A stretch of 26,926 bases of DNA from Syntrophaceae bacterium UBA6112 (GTDB lineage Bacteria > Desulfobacterota > Syntrophia > Syntrophales > UBA5619). Below the pieces are notes generated by a model. That model did no database searches and had not been told where the DNA came from. It worked only from the letters and a program-made list of their open reading frames with translations. Made by a program: the position numbers and the translations under genes. The stretch is from NCBI GenBank assembly GCA_002423465.1, contig DIWG01000020.1, positions 20,878 through 47,803 on the forward strand, in the 5' to 3' direction. Below, piece by piece: positions 8,193 through 16,150 of the stretch. Each line of letters opens with the position of its first letter. Positions within the stretch are counted from its first letter, which is position 1.

Positions 8193-8711
8193 ATGAAGGA
8201 AAACAGAGAAGAGCGGATAGCCAGTATCGTCTTGATCATTTTTTCCGCGGTCTACCTGACGAGCGCCTTTTTCATTCCGATGCCGGCCCTCAAACAACAG
8301 TTGGGTCCCGGCGCCTTTCCGATCACCGTCGGTTTTGCAATGCTGATTCTGGGATGCATTTATGCCTGGCAGCAGTTCCGTGGAGGGCCTCCGCCCAAGG
8401 AGACCGAGGAGGAGATTGAGAAGCGGGCGGCGATTATCGGCGCCGAGGAGAAAATCGAGAAAAAGACGGATCTCAAGACGATGGGTTTCATCCTGGGGTT
8501 GATGCTGCTTTACGCCTTCTTTTTTGAAATCCTCGGTTACGCCATAACGACGTTCTTGATATTCATGATGGGCGTTTTCTACCTGGACCGCCGTCATTTG
8601 GTGCGCGATGGGGTGATCGCGGTGATATCGAGTTTTGTTTTGTACTACATTTTTACCCTTTTGCTGCGGGTTCAGCTTCCCGCGGGGCCGCTGAAGTTTC
8701 TGGAATATTGA
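8193..8711 (+). CDS. tctB: Tripartite tricarboxylate transporter, small membrane subunit
   Basis: A 172-residue membrane protein with four predicted transmembrane helices (about residues 9-29, 42-60, 97-127 and 138-160) and a charged, Glu/Lys-rich loop at 66-95 between helices 2 and 3, the standard TctB topology. LGPGAFP at 37-43 is the family motif near helix 2. The ATG at 8193 is preceded by GGGAG; an earlier in-frame start at 8139 would add a Gly/Pro-rich stretch with no membrane or family similarity. It pairs with TctA, 22 bases downstream, to form the permease. Confidence 0.9.
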   Translation: MKENREERIASIVLIIFSAVYLTSAFFIPMPALKQQLGPGAFPITVGFAMLILGCIYAWQQFRGGPPPKETEEEIEKRAAIIGAEEKIEKKTDLKTMGFILGLMLLYAFFFEILGYAITTFLIFMMGVFYLDRRHLVRDGVIAVISSFVLYYIFTLLLRVQLPAGPLKFLEY

Positions 8712-8733
8712 GGCGATCGAGAGGAGGTCCGGT

Positions 8734-10260
8734 GTGGATTTTTTAGCCAACTTCTGGAGTAACGTGACCCTGGGTTTCGGTGTGGCGGTGACGCCGTTTC
8801 ATCTGCTCCTCTGTTTCGTCGGCGTTTTCCTGGGGACGCTCATCGGCGTTCTGCCGGGGATCGGTCCAATGACGGGGGTGGCCCTTTTGATACCGCTCAC
8901 CTTCGGCTTGAAGCCGAACGCGGCGATCATCCTGATGGCGGGAATCTACTACGGGGCGATGTACGGCGGATCGACAACATCGATCCTGGTGAACACGCCG
9001 GGCGAATCATCGAGCGTGGTGACCTGTCTGGACGGATACGAGATGGCGAAGAAGGGCCGGGCAGGTCAGGCGCTGGCGGCGGCGGCGATAGGTTCGTTCA
9101 TTGCCGGAACATTCGCGACGCTCATGCTGATGCTGTTCGGTCCCTGGGTTGCCGGGATCGCCTTGAACTTCGGACCGCCGGAATTCTTCTCCCTGATGGT
9201 GGCGGGACTCACCGTCGTAACGAGCCTGGCGGGACGCTCGCTGGTCAAGGCGCTCTTCGCGACGCTGTTCGGCCTGGCGATTGCCACGATGGGGATAGAC
9301 AACCAGAGCGGGGTTCCCCGGTTCGTGTTTAACAATCCCGAGCTGATGGACGGCCTCGAGTTTCTGGTGGTGGCGATCGGGCTCTTCGCCCTGTGCGAGG
9401 TGTTCGTGAACGTAGCGGACCTGAAGGGGGCGGTCATGGAGAGGCTCAACATCAAAGGGAGCCTCTGGATGAGCAGGGAAGACTGGAAACGCTTTTGGCC
9501 ATCGTGCATCCGCGGCACGCTCGCCGGTTTCTTCGTCGGCGGGATCGCCGGCGCCGGCGCGGCAGTGGCGAGCTTTGTCTCCTATGGCTTGGAGAAGAAA
9601 TCGAGCAAGCACCGCGACGAGCTGGGTCACGGGGCGATTGAAGGCGTGACCGGTCCCGAATCGGCGAACAACGCCGCGGCAGGCGGTTCTCTGATCCACC
9701 TGCTATGCTTGGGGATTCCGGGGAGCGGCACGACCGCCATCATGCTGGGCGCACTGCTCATGATCGGCCTACAACCGGGCCCGCTGCTCTTCATCCAGCA
9801 GCCCGATTTTGTCTGGGGTCTGATTGCCAGCATGTATATCGGCAACGCGATGCTGCTCGTATTGAACCTGCCGCTCGTGGGGATGTGGGTGAAGCTCCTG
9901 GACATCCCGCTCTATCTGCTGATGCTGTTCATCATCATGTTTTCGTTTCTCGGCGTTTACACGGTGAACAACAGCGTTCAGGACCTGTTTTTGATGGTCG
10001 GATTCGGCGTGATCGGCTACCTGATGAAGCGTCTGGATATCCCCGCCGCCCCCGTCATCTTGGGCATCGTTCTGGGCAAGCTGATGGAGGAGAAGATGAG
10101 GCAATCGCTGGTCATCTCCGACGGGAGCATGATGATCTTCATCAGCCGTCCGATTTCTCTCTTCCTGCTGCTCCTGGCGGTCGTGGCGATCACCAATCCC
10201 TACTGGAAACAGATCGGACACGGCGTTCGACGGTTGTTCGGCGGCGCACCCGCCGCGTAG
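8734..10260 (+). CDS. tctA: Tripartite tricarboxylate transporter, large permease subunit
   Basis: A 508-residue TctA permease with about 12 hydrophobic segments. The two family signatures are clear: GVLPGIGPMTGVALLIPLTF (residues ~38-57) followed by YGGSTTSILVNTPGE, and the second-half repeat NAAAGGSLIHLLCLGIPGSG. It carries out ion-coupled uptake of the acid presented by TctC. The start is GTG at 8734, seven bases after a perfect GAGGAGG. Length and signatures are normal. Together with tctC and tctB the transporter is complete. Confidence 0.95.
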   Translation: MDFLANFWSNVTLGFGVAVTPFHLLLCFVGVFLGTLIGVLPGIGPMTGVALLIPLTFGLKPNAAIILMAGIYYGAMYGGSTTSILVNTPGESSSVVTCLDGYEMAKKGRAGQALAAAAIGSFIAGTFATLMLMLFGPWVAGIALNFGPPEFFSLMVAGLTVVTSLAGRSLVKALFATLFGLAIATMGIDNQSGVPRFVFNNPELMDGLEFLVVAIGLFALCEVFVNVADLKGAVMERLNIKGSLWMSREDWKRFWPSCIRGTLAGFFVGGIAGAGAAVASFVSYGLEKKSSKHRDELGHGAIEGVTGPESANNAAAGGSLIHLLCLGIPGSGTTAIMLGALLMIGLQPGPLLFIQQPDFVWGLIASMYIGNAMLLVLNLPLVGMWVKLLDIPLYLLMLFIIMFSFLGVYTVNNSVQDLFLMVGFGVIGYLMKRLDIPAAPVILGIVLGKLMEEKMRQSLVISDGSMMIFISRPISLFLLLLAVVAITNPYWKQIGHGVRRLFGGAPAA

Positions 10261-10322
10261 CCGGAGGCTTTTGAGGGGGCCTGGGGGCTCAGGTTCCTTG
10301 GAGACGATTGAGGAGGGGGAAT

Positions 10323-10619
10323 ATGGCAGCGCCTCGAACCGTGCGAATCCTTCGTGAGGCCAAAGCAGGTCTCGATGAAAGGGGTGATGTTCTCGTTTGC
10401 CTTTCACCGGCAGCGGAGAACAGCGGCATTCAAATTGCGATCGAAAGCACCCTCAAATCCCTGTTCGGCGACCAGATCCGTGCATCCGTTCTGGGAGTCA
10501 TCGAAGGGTACGGTCTTAAAGATCTGAAGCTGACTGTCCGTGACCAGGGAGCGCTGGATTATGCAATCCGGGCCAGGGTTCAAACCGCCATCGAAAGGGC
10601 TTTGAAGGAGGGCGAATAA
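10323..10619 (+). CDS. citD: Citrate lyase acyl-carrier (gamma) subunit lacking the prosthetic-group serine
   Basis: A 98-residue CitD homologue. The second half (FGDQIRASVLGVIEGYGLK, then RDQGALDYAIRARV) aligns without gaps to E. coli and Klebsiella CitD. Normal CitD carries the phosphoribosyl-dephospho-CoA arm on the first Ser of AGTLESxDV (Ser14). Here the aligned segment reads AGLDERGDV, so Arg20 (codon AGG) replaces that serine, and no nearby serine substitutes in register. The protein therefore should not carry the usual thiol arm and may be structural only, with the complex using free CoA. The ATG at 10323 follows GAGGAGGGGGA. It overlaps citE by the sequence TAATG. Confidence 0.9.
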   Translation: MAAPRTVRILREAKAGLDERGDVLVCLSPAAENSGIQIAIESTLKSLFGDQIRASVLGVIEGYGLKDLKLTVRDQGALDYAIRARVQTAIERALKEGE

Positions 10620-11494
10620 TGGCGAGGCTCCGACGCTCACGCATCTATCTGCCGGGCAACCGGCCCCGGATGATCCAGAAAGGTCCTTTGCTGGGAGCCG
10701 ATGCGGTGATTCTCGACCTGGAAGACTCGGTGAGTCCGGAACAAAAGGACGCGGCACGGTTCCTGGTGACCAATGCGATCAAGTCCCTGAACTTTGGCGA
10801 GACAGAGGTCATGGTGAGAATCAACCCCCTGAGCACCTGCGGACTGGAAGACCTGGCAGCCGTCCTTCCGGCAGGACCGGACGCGATTGTCGTTCCCAAA
10901 TCTGAAAACCGCGAGGGTGTCCAGACCGTGGAAAAGGCAATCCTTCAAAGCAATTTATCGAAGAGGGTGGCGATCCTGCCGCTGATCGAATCGGCGAAGG
11001 GCATTCTGAACGCCTATGAAATCGCCGGCGCTTCAACACTGGTTGAGGCGATCACCTTCGGCGGTGAAGATTTCACCCAGGATATCGGGGCGACCCGCAC
11101 CCGGGAAGGACGGGAGATTTTTTTGGGGCGGAGCATGCTCGTCATTGCCGCCAAGGCGGCGGGGGTGCAGGCCCTCGATACGGTTTTTTCGGATTTCAAC
11201 GACGAGGAGGGGCTGCGCAACGACACCCTGGCGATCAAGCAGATGGGGTTTGACGGCCGCGCGGCCATTCATCCGTCCCAGATTGAAATCATCCATGATA
11301 TATATACCCCCACGGATGCGGAGATCCGGCACGCCGTCAACGTGATCCGGGCCTCGGAAATTGCCCGCGGGAAAGGCAGCGGTGTGGCCGTCGTCAACGG
11401 GAAAATGATCGACAAGCCGATCATCGAAAGGGCCGAGAAGATCATCCGGATCGCCGAACGTTTGGACCTGCCGATTCCCGAGCCTGAAGAATAA
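10619..11494 (+). CDS. citE: Citrate lyase beta subunit / citryl-CoA lyase family
   Basis: A 291-residue TIM-barrel lyase that cleaves a citryl thioester to oxaloacetate and an acetyl thioester. Family residues are present: LPGNRP near the N-terminus, ILDLEDSV (31-38), Arg67 in VRINPL, Glu124 in LIESAKG, and the Mg-binding GGEDF (148-152). The GFDGRAAIHPSQIE motif near residue 215 is the conserved CoA-side segment. The ATG overlaps the citD stop by one base, so translation is coupled. Relatives include malyl-CoA, citramalyl-CoA and HpcH-type lyases; the citD and citF partners on both sides argue for the citrate lyase group, although the true acyl substrate is unproven. Confidence 0.92.
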   Translation: MARLRRSRIYLPGNRPRMIQKGPLLGADAVILDLEDSVSPEQKDAARFLVTNAIKSLNFGETEVMVRINPLSTCGLEDLAAVLPAGPDAIVVPKSENREGVQTVEKAILQSNLSKRVAILPLIESAKGILNAYEIAGASTLVEAITFGGEDFTQDIGATRTREGREIFLGRSMLVIAAKAAGVQALDTVFSDFNDEEGLRNDTLAIKQMGFDGRAAIHPSQIEIIHDIYTPTDAEIRHAVNVIRASEIARGKGSGVAVVNGKMIDKPIIERAEKIIRIAERLDLPIPEPEE

Positions 11495-11506
11495 GGAGAA
11501 AGTTCC

Positions 11507-13078
11507 ATGCCGGACACGAATGGTGTTGTCAATGCCGCTGGCCGGAAAGTGCCGCTGGAAATCGACGGCCGGCGTTACCGCCCCTATGCCGGGGCATTTG
11601 CCGAACCGCCCAAGGAGGACAAGCGGCGCGTCGGGCCGCGTCTCGGCACGATATTGCATCCCGGCGACGAATGTATGGTCCCCACCCTTCGGGAAGCCAT
11701 CGAGCGAATCGAGCTTAAGGACGGCATGACCGTATCCTTCCACCACCATTTCCGGGAAGGAGACAAGGTTCTGAATATGGTCATGGCGGAAATTGCCGCG
11801 ATGGGGTTCCGAAACATGACCATCGCACCCTCCTCGCTCTATTCGGTCCACGAACCGCTGATCGACCATATCAAAAACGGCGTGGTCACCTGCATCGAAG
11901 GAGGGAGCGCCCGCGGAAAAGTGGGACGGGCCGTCTCCCGGGGGTTGATGGACCGTCCGATGGTCATCCGCTCCCACGGCGGGCGGGTACGCGCGATCGA
12001 AAGGGGCGATCTGCACATCGATGCGGCCTTTATCGGCGCACCCTGCGCCGACACCATCGGAAACTGCAACGGCGTCAAGGGGCCCTCGGCCTGCGGGCCG
12101 CTTTCCTATGCGCTGGCGGACGCCATCTACAGTGAAAAGACGGTTGCCGTGACCGACTACATGGAGGAAACGCCGGTCATCCCCATCAGCATCTCCCAGG
12201 AGTTCGTGGGGACCATCGTCAGGGTCGACAATATCGGCGATCCGTCCAAAATCGTCTCCAATACGCTGCGTCTGACCCGCGACACTGTGAATCTCAACAT
12301 CGCCAAAAATGCGGTGCGCGTCATCGAAGCCTCCGAGGTGTTTCGCAACGGGATTCGCTTTCAAACCGGTGCCGGCGGGATTTCCCTGGCTGTGACCAAA
12401 TTTCTGGGCGAGCGCATGAAAAAGCGAGGCATCGTCGGCAGTTTCGGGATGGGAGGCACGACGGAGAGCATGGTCAAACTGCTGGAAGAAGGCATCATCC
12501 ATAAAATTTTGACCGTCCAGGCCTTCGATCAGTACGCAATTCAATCGCTTCTGAAGGATGTCAACCACATCGAGATCGGTGCCGGTTTCTATGCCAACCC
12601 CCATAACCGAGGGACGGCGGTCAATCTGCTGGACGTCGTCATTTTGGGCGCCACGGAAATAGACATCCATTTCAACGTCAACGTGAATACCCACTCGGAT
12701 GGGATTCTCCAGTATCCCACGGGGGGCCATTCGGATACGGCGGCCGGTGCGAAGCTCACCGTCATTACCACCCCCCTCATTCGAGGACGCATTCCCGTGG
12801 TCGTGGACGATGTGGTTGTGGTTTCCACTCCCGGAGAATCGGTCGATGTCCTCGTAACCGATTACGGTATCTCCGTAAACCCCCGGCGGCAGGATCTGAT
12901 CGAGCAATTGAAAGCGGCAAGGGTTCCGCTGAAAACCATCGAGGAATTGAGGAACCTGGCTTACAGCATCACGGGAAGGCCCAAGAAACCCGAATTTACG
13001 GATAAGATCGTTGCCCTGATCGAGTACCGGGACGGAACGCTGATCGACGTACTGCGGGAGGTGACGCCCGGGCGCTGA
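11507..13078 (+). CDS. citF: Citrate lyase alpha subunit (citrate:acetyl-ACP transferase)
   Basis: A 523-residue CitF homologue, close to the 510 of E. coli. In classical citrate lyase it exchanges the acetyl group on CitD for citrate, forming citryl-ACP and acetate, and belongs to the CoA-transferase superfamily. Conserved stretches include SFHHHFREGD, EGGSARGKVG, RSHGGRVRAIERGD, VGSFGMGGTTESMV, and GGHSDTAAGAKLTVI near the C-terminal third. AAGGAG sits nine bases before the ATG, and the citE stop is 12 bases upstream. No citC, citX or citG follows, unlike the E. coli citCDEFXG operon. With a serine-less CitD, CitF may act as a true CoA transferase, which is an inference. Confidence 0.94.
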   Translation: MPDTNGVVNAAGRKVPLEIDGRRYRPYAGAFAEPPKEDKRRVGPRLGTILHPGDECMVPTLREAIERIELKDGMTVSFHHHFREGDKVLNMVMAEIAAMGFRNMTIAPSSLYSVHEPLIDHIKNGVVTCIEGGSARGKVGRAVSRGLMDRPMVIRSHGGRVRAIERGDLHIDAAFIGAPCADTIGNCNGVKGPSACGPLSYALADAIYSEKTVAVTDYMEETPVIPISISQEFVGTIVRVDNIGDPSKIVSNTLRLTRDTVNLNIAKNAVRVIEASEVFRNGIRFQTGAGGISLAVTKFLGERMKKRGIVGSFGMGGTTESMVKLLEEGIIHKILTVQAFDQYAIQSLLKDVNHIEIGAGFYANPHNRGTAVNLLDVVILGATEIDIHFNVNVNTHSDGILQYPTGGHSDTAAGAKLTVITTPLIRGRIPVVVDDVVVVSTPGESVDVLVTDYGISVNPRRQDLIEQLKAARVPLKTIEELRNLAYSITGRPKKPEFTDKIVALIEYRDGTLIDVLREVTPGR

Positions 13079-13099
13079 TCTGCGAAGACAGCGTCAGGG

Positions 13100-13180
13100 T
13101 TGTGGGACAAACAGGACATCAACGACGATGCATTCATCGATGTCGTGGTGGATGAACTCGTACGATACATGAAACCATAG
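13100..13180 (+). other. Possible 26-codon ORF between citF and the aldolase gene
   Basis: A TTG-started frame of 26 codons with an acidic, amphipathic composition (seven Asp/Glu). It ends at TAG 13178-13180, which is part of the AGGAGG ribosome-binding site of the next gene. It is in the same frame as citF, 21 bases past the citF TGA, with no intervening stop. The likely start has only a weak Shine-Dalgarno. It could be a small protein, a remnant tail of a lost gene, or chance. No family is recognised. Confidence 0.25.
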
Positions 13181-13189
13181 GAGGCTTGC

Positions 13190-14086
13190 ATGACAGGGAA
13201 AAAAAGGGAGCTGTCCGGTGTTCTTGCACCGATGGTGACCCCCTTCAGGGAGGACAGGGTTTTGTTTTACGGTCTGGCCGATAATGTGGAGAAGATGAAT
13301 CGTACCGGCCTGACGGGATATTTTGTGCTCGGAACCAATGGCGAATACAAATCCCTGTCGGTTGAGGAACGCTTTGCGGTCTTGAGAACGGTCGTAAAAT
13401 ACCGGGCAAAGGACAAGTTCGTCATGGCGGGAATGGGTTTCGAAAGCACGAAAGAAACCATCGATATGACCCTGAGGGCGGCGGATGAGGGTGCCGATAT
13501 GGTGAGCCTTCTCATGCCCCATTTTTTCGCGAAGAAGATGATCCCGGAGGTGCTTGCCGGATACATCACCGCAGTGGCGGATGCTTCTCCGATCCCGGTG
13601 CTGCTCTACAACAACCCTTCGGTCGCGGCAGCCGTGACGATCAGGGCCGACCTGCTCAATCTCGTGAAGGATCATCCCAACGTCATCGGCATCAAGGACA
13701 GCGCAAGCGAGACCTGCCTGCAGAACCTGGAGGCGGCAAAAGGAAAGATGTGCGTTCTCGCCGGTTCGGCGGGTCATTTCCTGGATCTGCTGCGGGCCGG
13801 CGGGACCGGCGGCGTGCTTTCGCTGGCGAATGTTTTTCCCGATGCATGCGCGAGGTTATACGCGCTGTTCCGGGAAGGAAAAATAAGAGAAGCGGAAACG
13901 CTGAATGGTTCGCTGATCGCTTTGAACAAGGAAGTGTCCGGTTCGTTCGGCGTGGCCGGGGTGAAGGCGGCGATGGACCTCTGCGGGTTCTGCGGGGGCG
14001 TTCCGAGAAAGCCGCTTTTGCCGCTGACTGCCGATCAGCTTGAAACGCTGAAGAATTCCATCCGCAGAAATCAATTGGCGCGATAG
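13190..14086 (+). CDS. DapA-family class I aldolase, 4-hydroxy-2-oxoglutarate-aldolase-like
   Basis: A 298-residue TIM-barrel aldolase of the DHDPS/NAL superfamily. The Schiff-base lysine is Lys169 in GIKDSA and the catalytic tyrosine Tyr140 in LLYNNP. The substrate loop is GTNGEY (48-53) rather than DapA's GTTGE. The C-terminal half (VLAGSAG, GVLSLANV, FGVAGVKAAMDLCGFCGG) resembles mammalian HOGA1 more than DapA. HOGA-type enzymes split 4-hydroxy-2-oxoglutarate to pyruvate and glyoxylate, and can decarboxylate oxaloacetate. The second activity would suit the product of citrate cleavage, but this is an inference. AGGAGG lies six bases before the ATG. It ends the catabolic series; the convergent gpsA-like gene begins 61 bases later. 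Lysine biosynthesis (dapA proper) is unlikely from context. Confidence 0.88.
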   Translation: MTGKKRELSGVLAPMVTPFREDRVLFYGLADNVEKMNRTGLTGYFVLGTNGEYKSLSVEERFAVLRTVVKYRAKDKFVMAGMGFESTKETIDMTLRAADEGADMVSLLMPHFFAKKMIPEVLAGYITAVADASPIPVLLYNNPSVAAAVTIRADLLNLVKDHPNVIGIKDSASETCLQNLEAAKGKMCVLAGSAGHFLDLLRAGGTGGVLSLANVFPDACARLYALFREGKIREAETLNGSLIALNKEVSGSFGVAGVKAAMDLCGFCGGVPRKPLLPLTADQLETLKNSIRRNQLAR

Positions 14087-14146
14087 CAGCTCAAAAGAGG
14101 CTCGAATGGATCGACTGCAAGACAGGGAATGTCTGATTTGAATTAT

Positions 14147-15361
14147 TTATGGATTGGCGAGGAGACCTCTGTGACGCCGGTACCATAGGTTCGGGAAGAA
14201 GCGGTAGAGGAGCCTTGATATGGGTCCGATGTATTCCCTTGCCCGGCGGTCGAACTGCATTGCCTGGAGAATTTGCTCCCGGATCTCCTCGCGGCTCCGC
14301 GATTCGTTGAAGATCTTGTAGGCGCAGTGGAAGATCGGGCTATACATGTTCCGTCTTTCCAGGAATTTGTGAACGTTCAAGATGGTGTTCGGCCCCTCCG
14401 GCTTCCCGTCGATCTTCCGGAGAACCTTGAGATGGGTCTCGACGGAATTGCCGGTGAACAACTCATAGAAGAAGCGGCCGTAGCGGTGGTTCTTGCTCGC
14501 ATCCGAGGAGAGGGTCACGTACATGTCGCCCACGCCGGCCTGACTCTGGAAGGCCTGAAAGCTTCCGCCGAGGATCCGGGAGATCGACCGGACCTCCACC
14601 CCGGCGCGCGAAAAAAGGGTCCCGGGGATTGAATCGCCGAGATCCAGGCAGTCCGCCAGTCCCTTGACATTGGCCACGATGTTCTTCAGGGCGCCGCAGG
14701 CCTCCACCCCGACGACGTCAAAGTTGTAGTAGGAGGAGAGCTCCCGCCGGTTGACGTCGATGAATTCCCTCCGGACGATCCCGCAGATCCGCTTCGGTCC
14801 CGCCACGGTGAGGCAGACAGGGTTTCCCAAGGCGACATCGACATCGAAAAACGGCCCGCCGATGGAGACGATGTCGTATCTCTCCTTCAATTTCAAAAAA
14901 TGGCTCCTGATCAGATGGGATGGGGTAACGAGCCGGCGGGTCGTCTCGACCGCGGTGAGCCCTTTGATCGCCGAGATGAAACAGGTATTCGTGCTCTTGC
15001 GCCGGAGAATCGGCTCGATCCGGCCCAGGATCTCCGGAAGCCGGTCCATCGTGACGGAAAGCAAAATGAAATCATTCTCTTCGACGACCCGCTCCAGATC
15101 GTTCGTCGCGGTCACCTTCGGCGAGAGGCGCGGAACCCTGTCCATTCCGCCGAGGCGCCGCGCAAGGTCATCCGTCAGATGCCGCGGGTTCAGATGCTCC
15201 CGGTTGATCTCCTTGCAGACGTCAACGTCATGGTAATAAACAATGACCTTCTTGTTTTCCCGGCCGAACTTATAGGCGAAGGCCGTCCCCAGTCGTCCCG
15301 GCCCGATAATGGCGATCCGTTCCGTATCGAGGGGCAGATTCAAAGGATTCCAATGAGACAT
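14147..15361 (-). CDS. gpsA: NAD(P)-dependent glycerol-3-phosphate dehydrogenase-like protein
   Basis: A 404-residue relative of GpsA, which reduces dihydroxyacetone phosphate to glycerol-3-phosphate for phospholipid synthesis. Visible are the Rossmann motif IGPGRLG (19-25), GPFFDVDVALGNP (169-181, cf. GPSFAxEVAxGxP), the catalytic-lysine segment CGALKN (Lys226) and AGVGDMYVT (275-283). It is about 70 residues longer than typical GpsA, with an inserted segment near 45-80 and an Arg-rich, hydrophobic C-terminus, so it is a divergent subfamily and its substrate is not certain. The ATG at 15361 lies four bases after the phoB stop; further in-frame starts (15373, 15379, 15385) overlap phoB and cannot be excluded. 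It is the last gene of the pst-pho run. Confidence 0.8.
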   Translation of the reverse strand: MSHWNPLNLPLDTERIAIIGPGRLGTAFAYKFGRENKKVIVYYHDVDVCKEINREHLNPRHLTDDLARRLGGMDRVPRLSPKVTATNDLERVVEENDFILLSVTMDRLPEILGRIEPILRRKSTNTCFISAIKGLTAVETTRRLVTPSHLIRSHFLKLKERYDIVSIGGPFFDVDVALGNPVCLTVAGPKRICGIVRREFIDVNRRELSSYYNFDVVGVEACGALKNIVANVKGLADCLDLGDSIPGTLFSRAGVEVRSISRILGGSFQAFQSQAGVGDMYVTLSSDASKNHRYGRFFYELFTGNSVETHLKVLRKIDGKPEGPNTILNVHKFLERRNMYSPIFHCAYKIFNESRSREEIREQILQAMQFDRRAREYIGPISRLLYRFFPNLWYRRHRGLLANP

Positions 15362-15365
15362 ATTT

Positions 15366-16073
15366 TCACACATCCGCATCGGCAAACTTGTACCCGATGC
15401 CGCGTACGGTCAGGATGCACCGGGGATTCGACGGGTCCGGTTCGATGGCCCCCCGCAGGCGGCTGATATGGACGTCCACGGTGCGAGGCTCTACGAAGGA
15501 CTCGTCTCCCCAAACTCGGTCCAGAAGCTGATCCCGGCTGTACACCCGGCCCGGATGACCCATGAAAAAATGGAGCAGTTTGAACTCGCGAGAACTGAGC
15601 TCGACCGGACGGCCATTGACTGAGACCTGGTAGGATTTGAAATCGATATGGAGTCCTCTGAAATCGAACGATTCCGGAAGATCCTCGTCCGGTTTCCGTT
15701 CCGACCGTCGCAGGACAGCGCGGACGCGGGCGATCAGCTCCTGGACATGAAACGGTTTGGTGAGGTAGTCGTCTGCCCCGACCTCCAGTCCAAGGATCTT
15801 ATCAACCGGATCCGACTTGGCGGTCAGCATAATGATGGGCAGGGCGGCTGTCGAATCCTGTCGTCGGATCATCCGGCAGACGTCCATCCCCGGGATATCG
15901 GGCATCATCAGATCGAGGATGACGAGGTCCGGCTTTTCTACATTGACCAACTCCCAAGCTTTCCGCCCGTTAAAGGCCCTGCTGACGACAAACCCTTCCC
16001 GTTCGAGGTTGTAGGCGATTAGCTCGACGATGTCTTTTTCATCGTCGACAATGAGGATCTTCTTTCGCGTCAT
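15366..16073 (-). CDS. phoB: Phosphate regulon response regulator PhoB
   Basis: A 235-residue OmpR/PhoB-family regulator. The receiver domain has the acidic pocket Asp10/Asp11, phosphoacceptor Asp54 (VILDLMMPD), Thr84 and Lys106 (LTKPF). The winged-helix DNA-binding domain occupies ~130-232, with SSREFKLLHFF, RTVDVHISRLR and the terminal VRGIGYKF. When phosphorylated by PhoR it binds Pho boxes and activates the pst genes. AAAGGG precedes the ATG. It lies 77 bases after phoR. Location in the pst-phoU-phoR operon makes PhoB the best name. Confidence 0.95.
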   Translation of the reverse strand: MTRKKILIVDDEKDIVELIAYNLEREGFVVSRAFNGRKAWELVNVEKPDLVILDLMMPDIPGMDVCRMIRRQDSTAALPIIMLTAKSDPVDKILGLEVGADDYLTKPFHVQELIARVRAVLRRSERKPDEDLPESFDFRGLHIDFKSYQVSVNGRPVELSSREFKLLHFFMGHPGRVYSRDQLLDRVWGDESFVEPRTVDVHISRLRGAIEPDPSNPRCILTVRGIGYKFADADV

Positions 16074-16150
16074 CGAGCGCCCTTTCTGAAACTGATCGTG
16101 AAACAGCCCTTCGACCGCTCCCTTAAAAATCTATTATGCCACAAATTCAT

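Noticed and set aside
11033..12907. A 624-codon open frame on the minus strand opposite citE and citF
   Set aside because: It is the antisense shadow of two clearly conserved genes in high-GC DNA; it is rich in His, Asp, Gly and Arg and has no recognisable domain.
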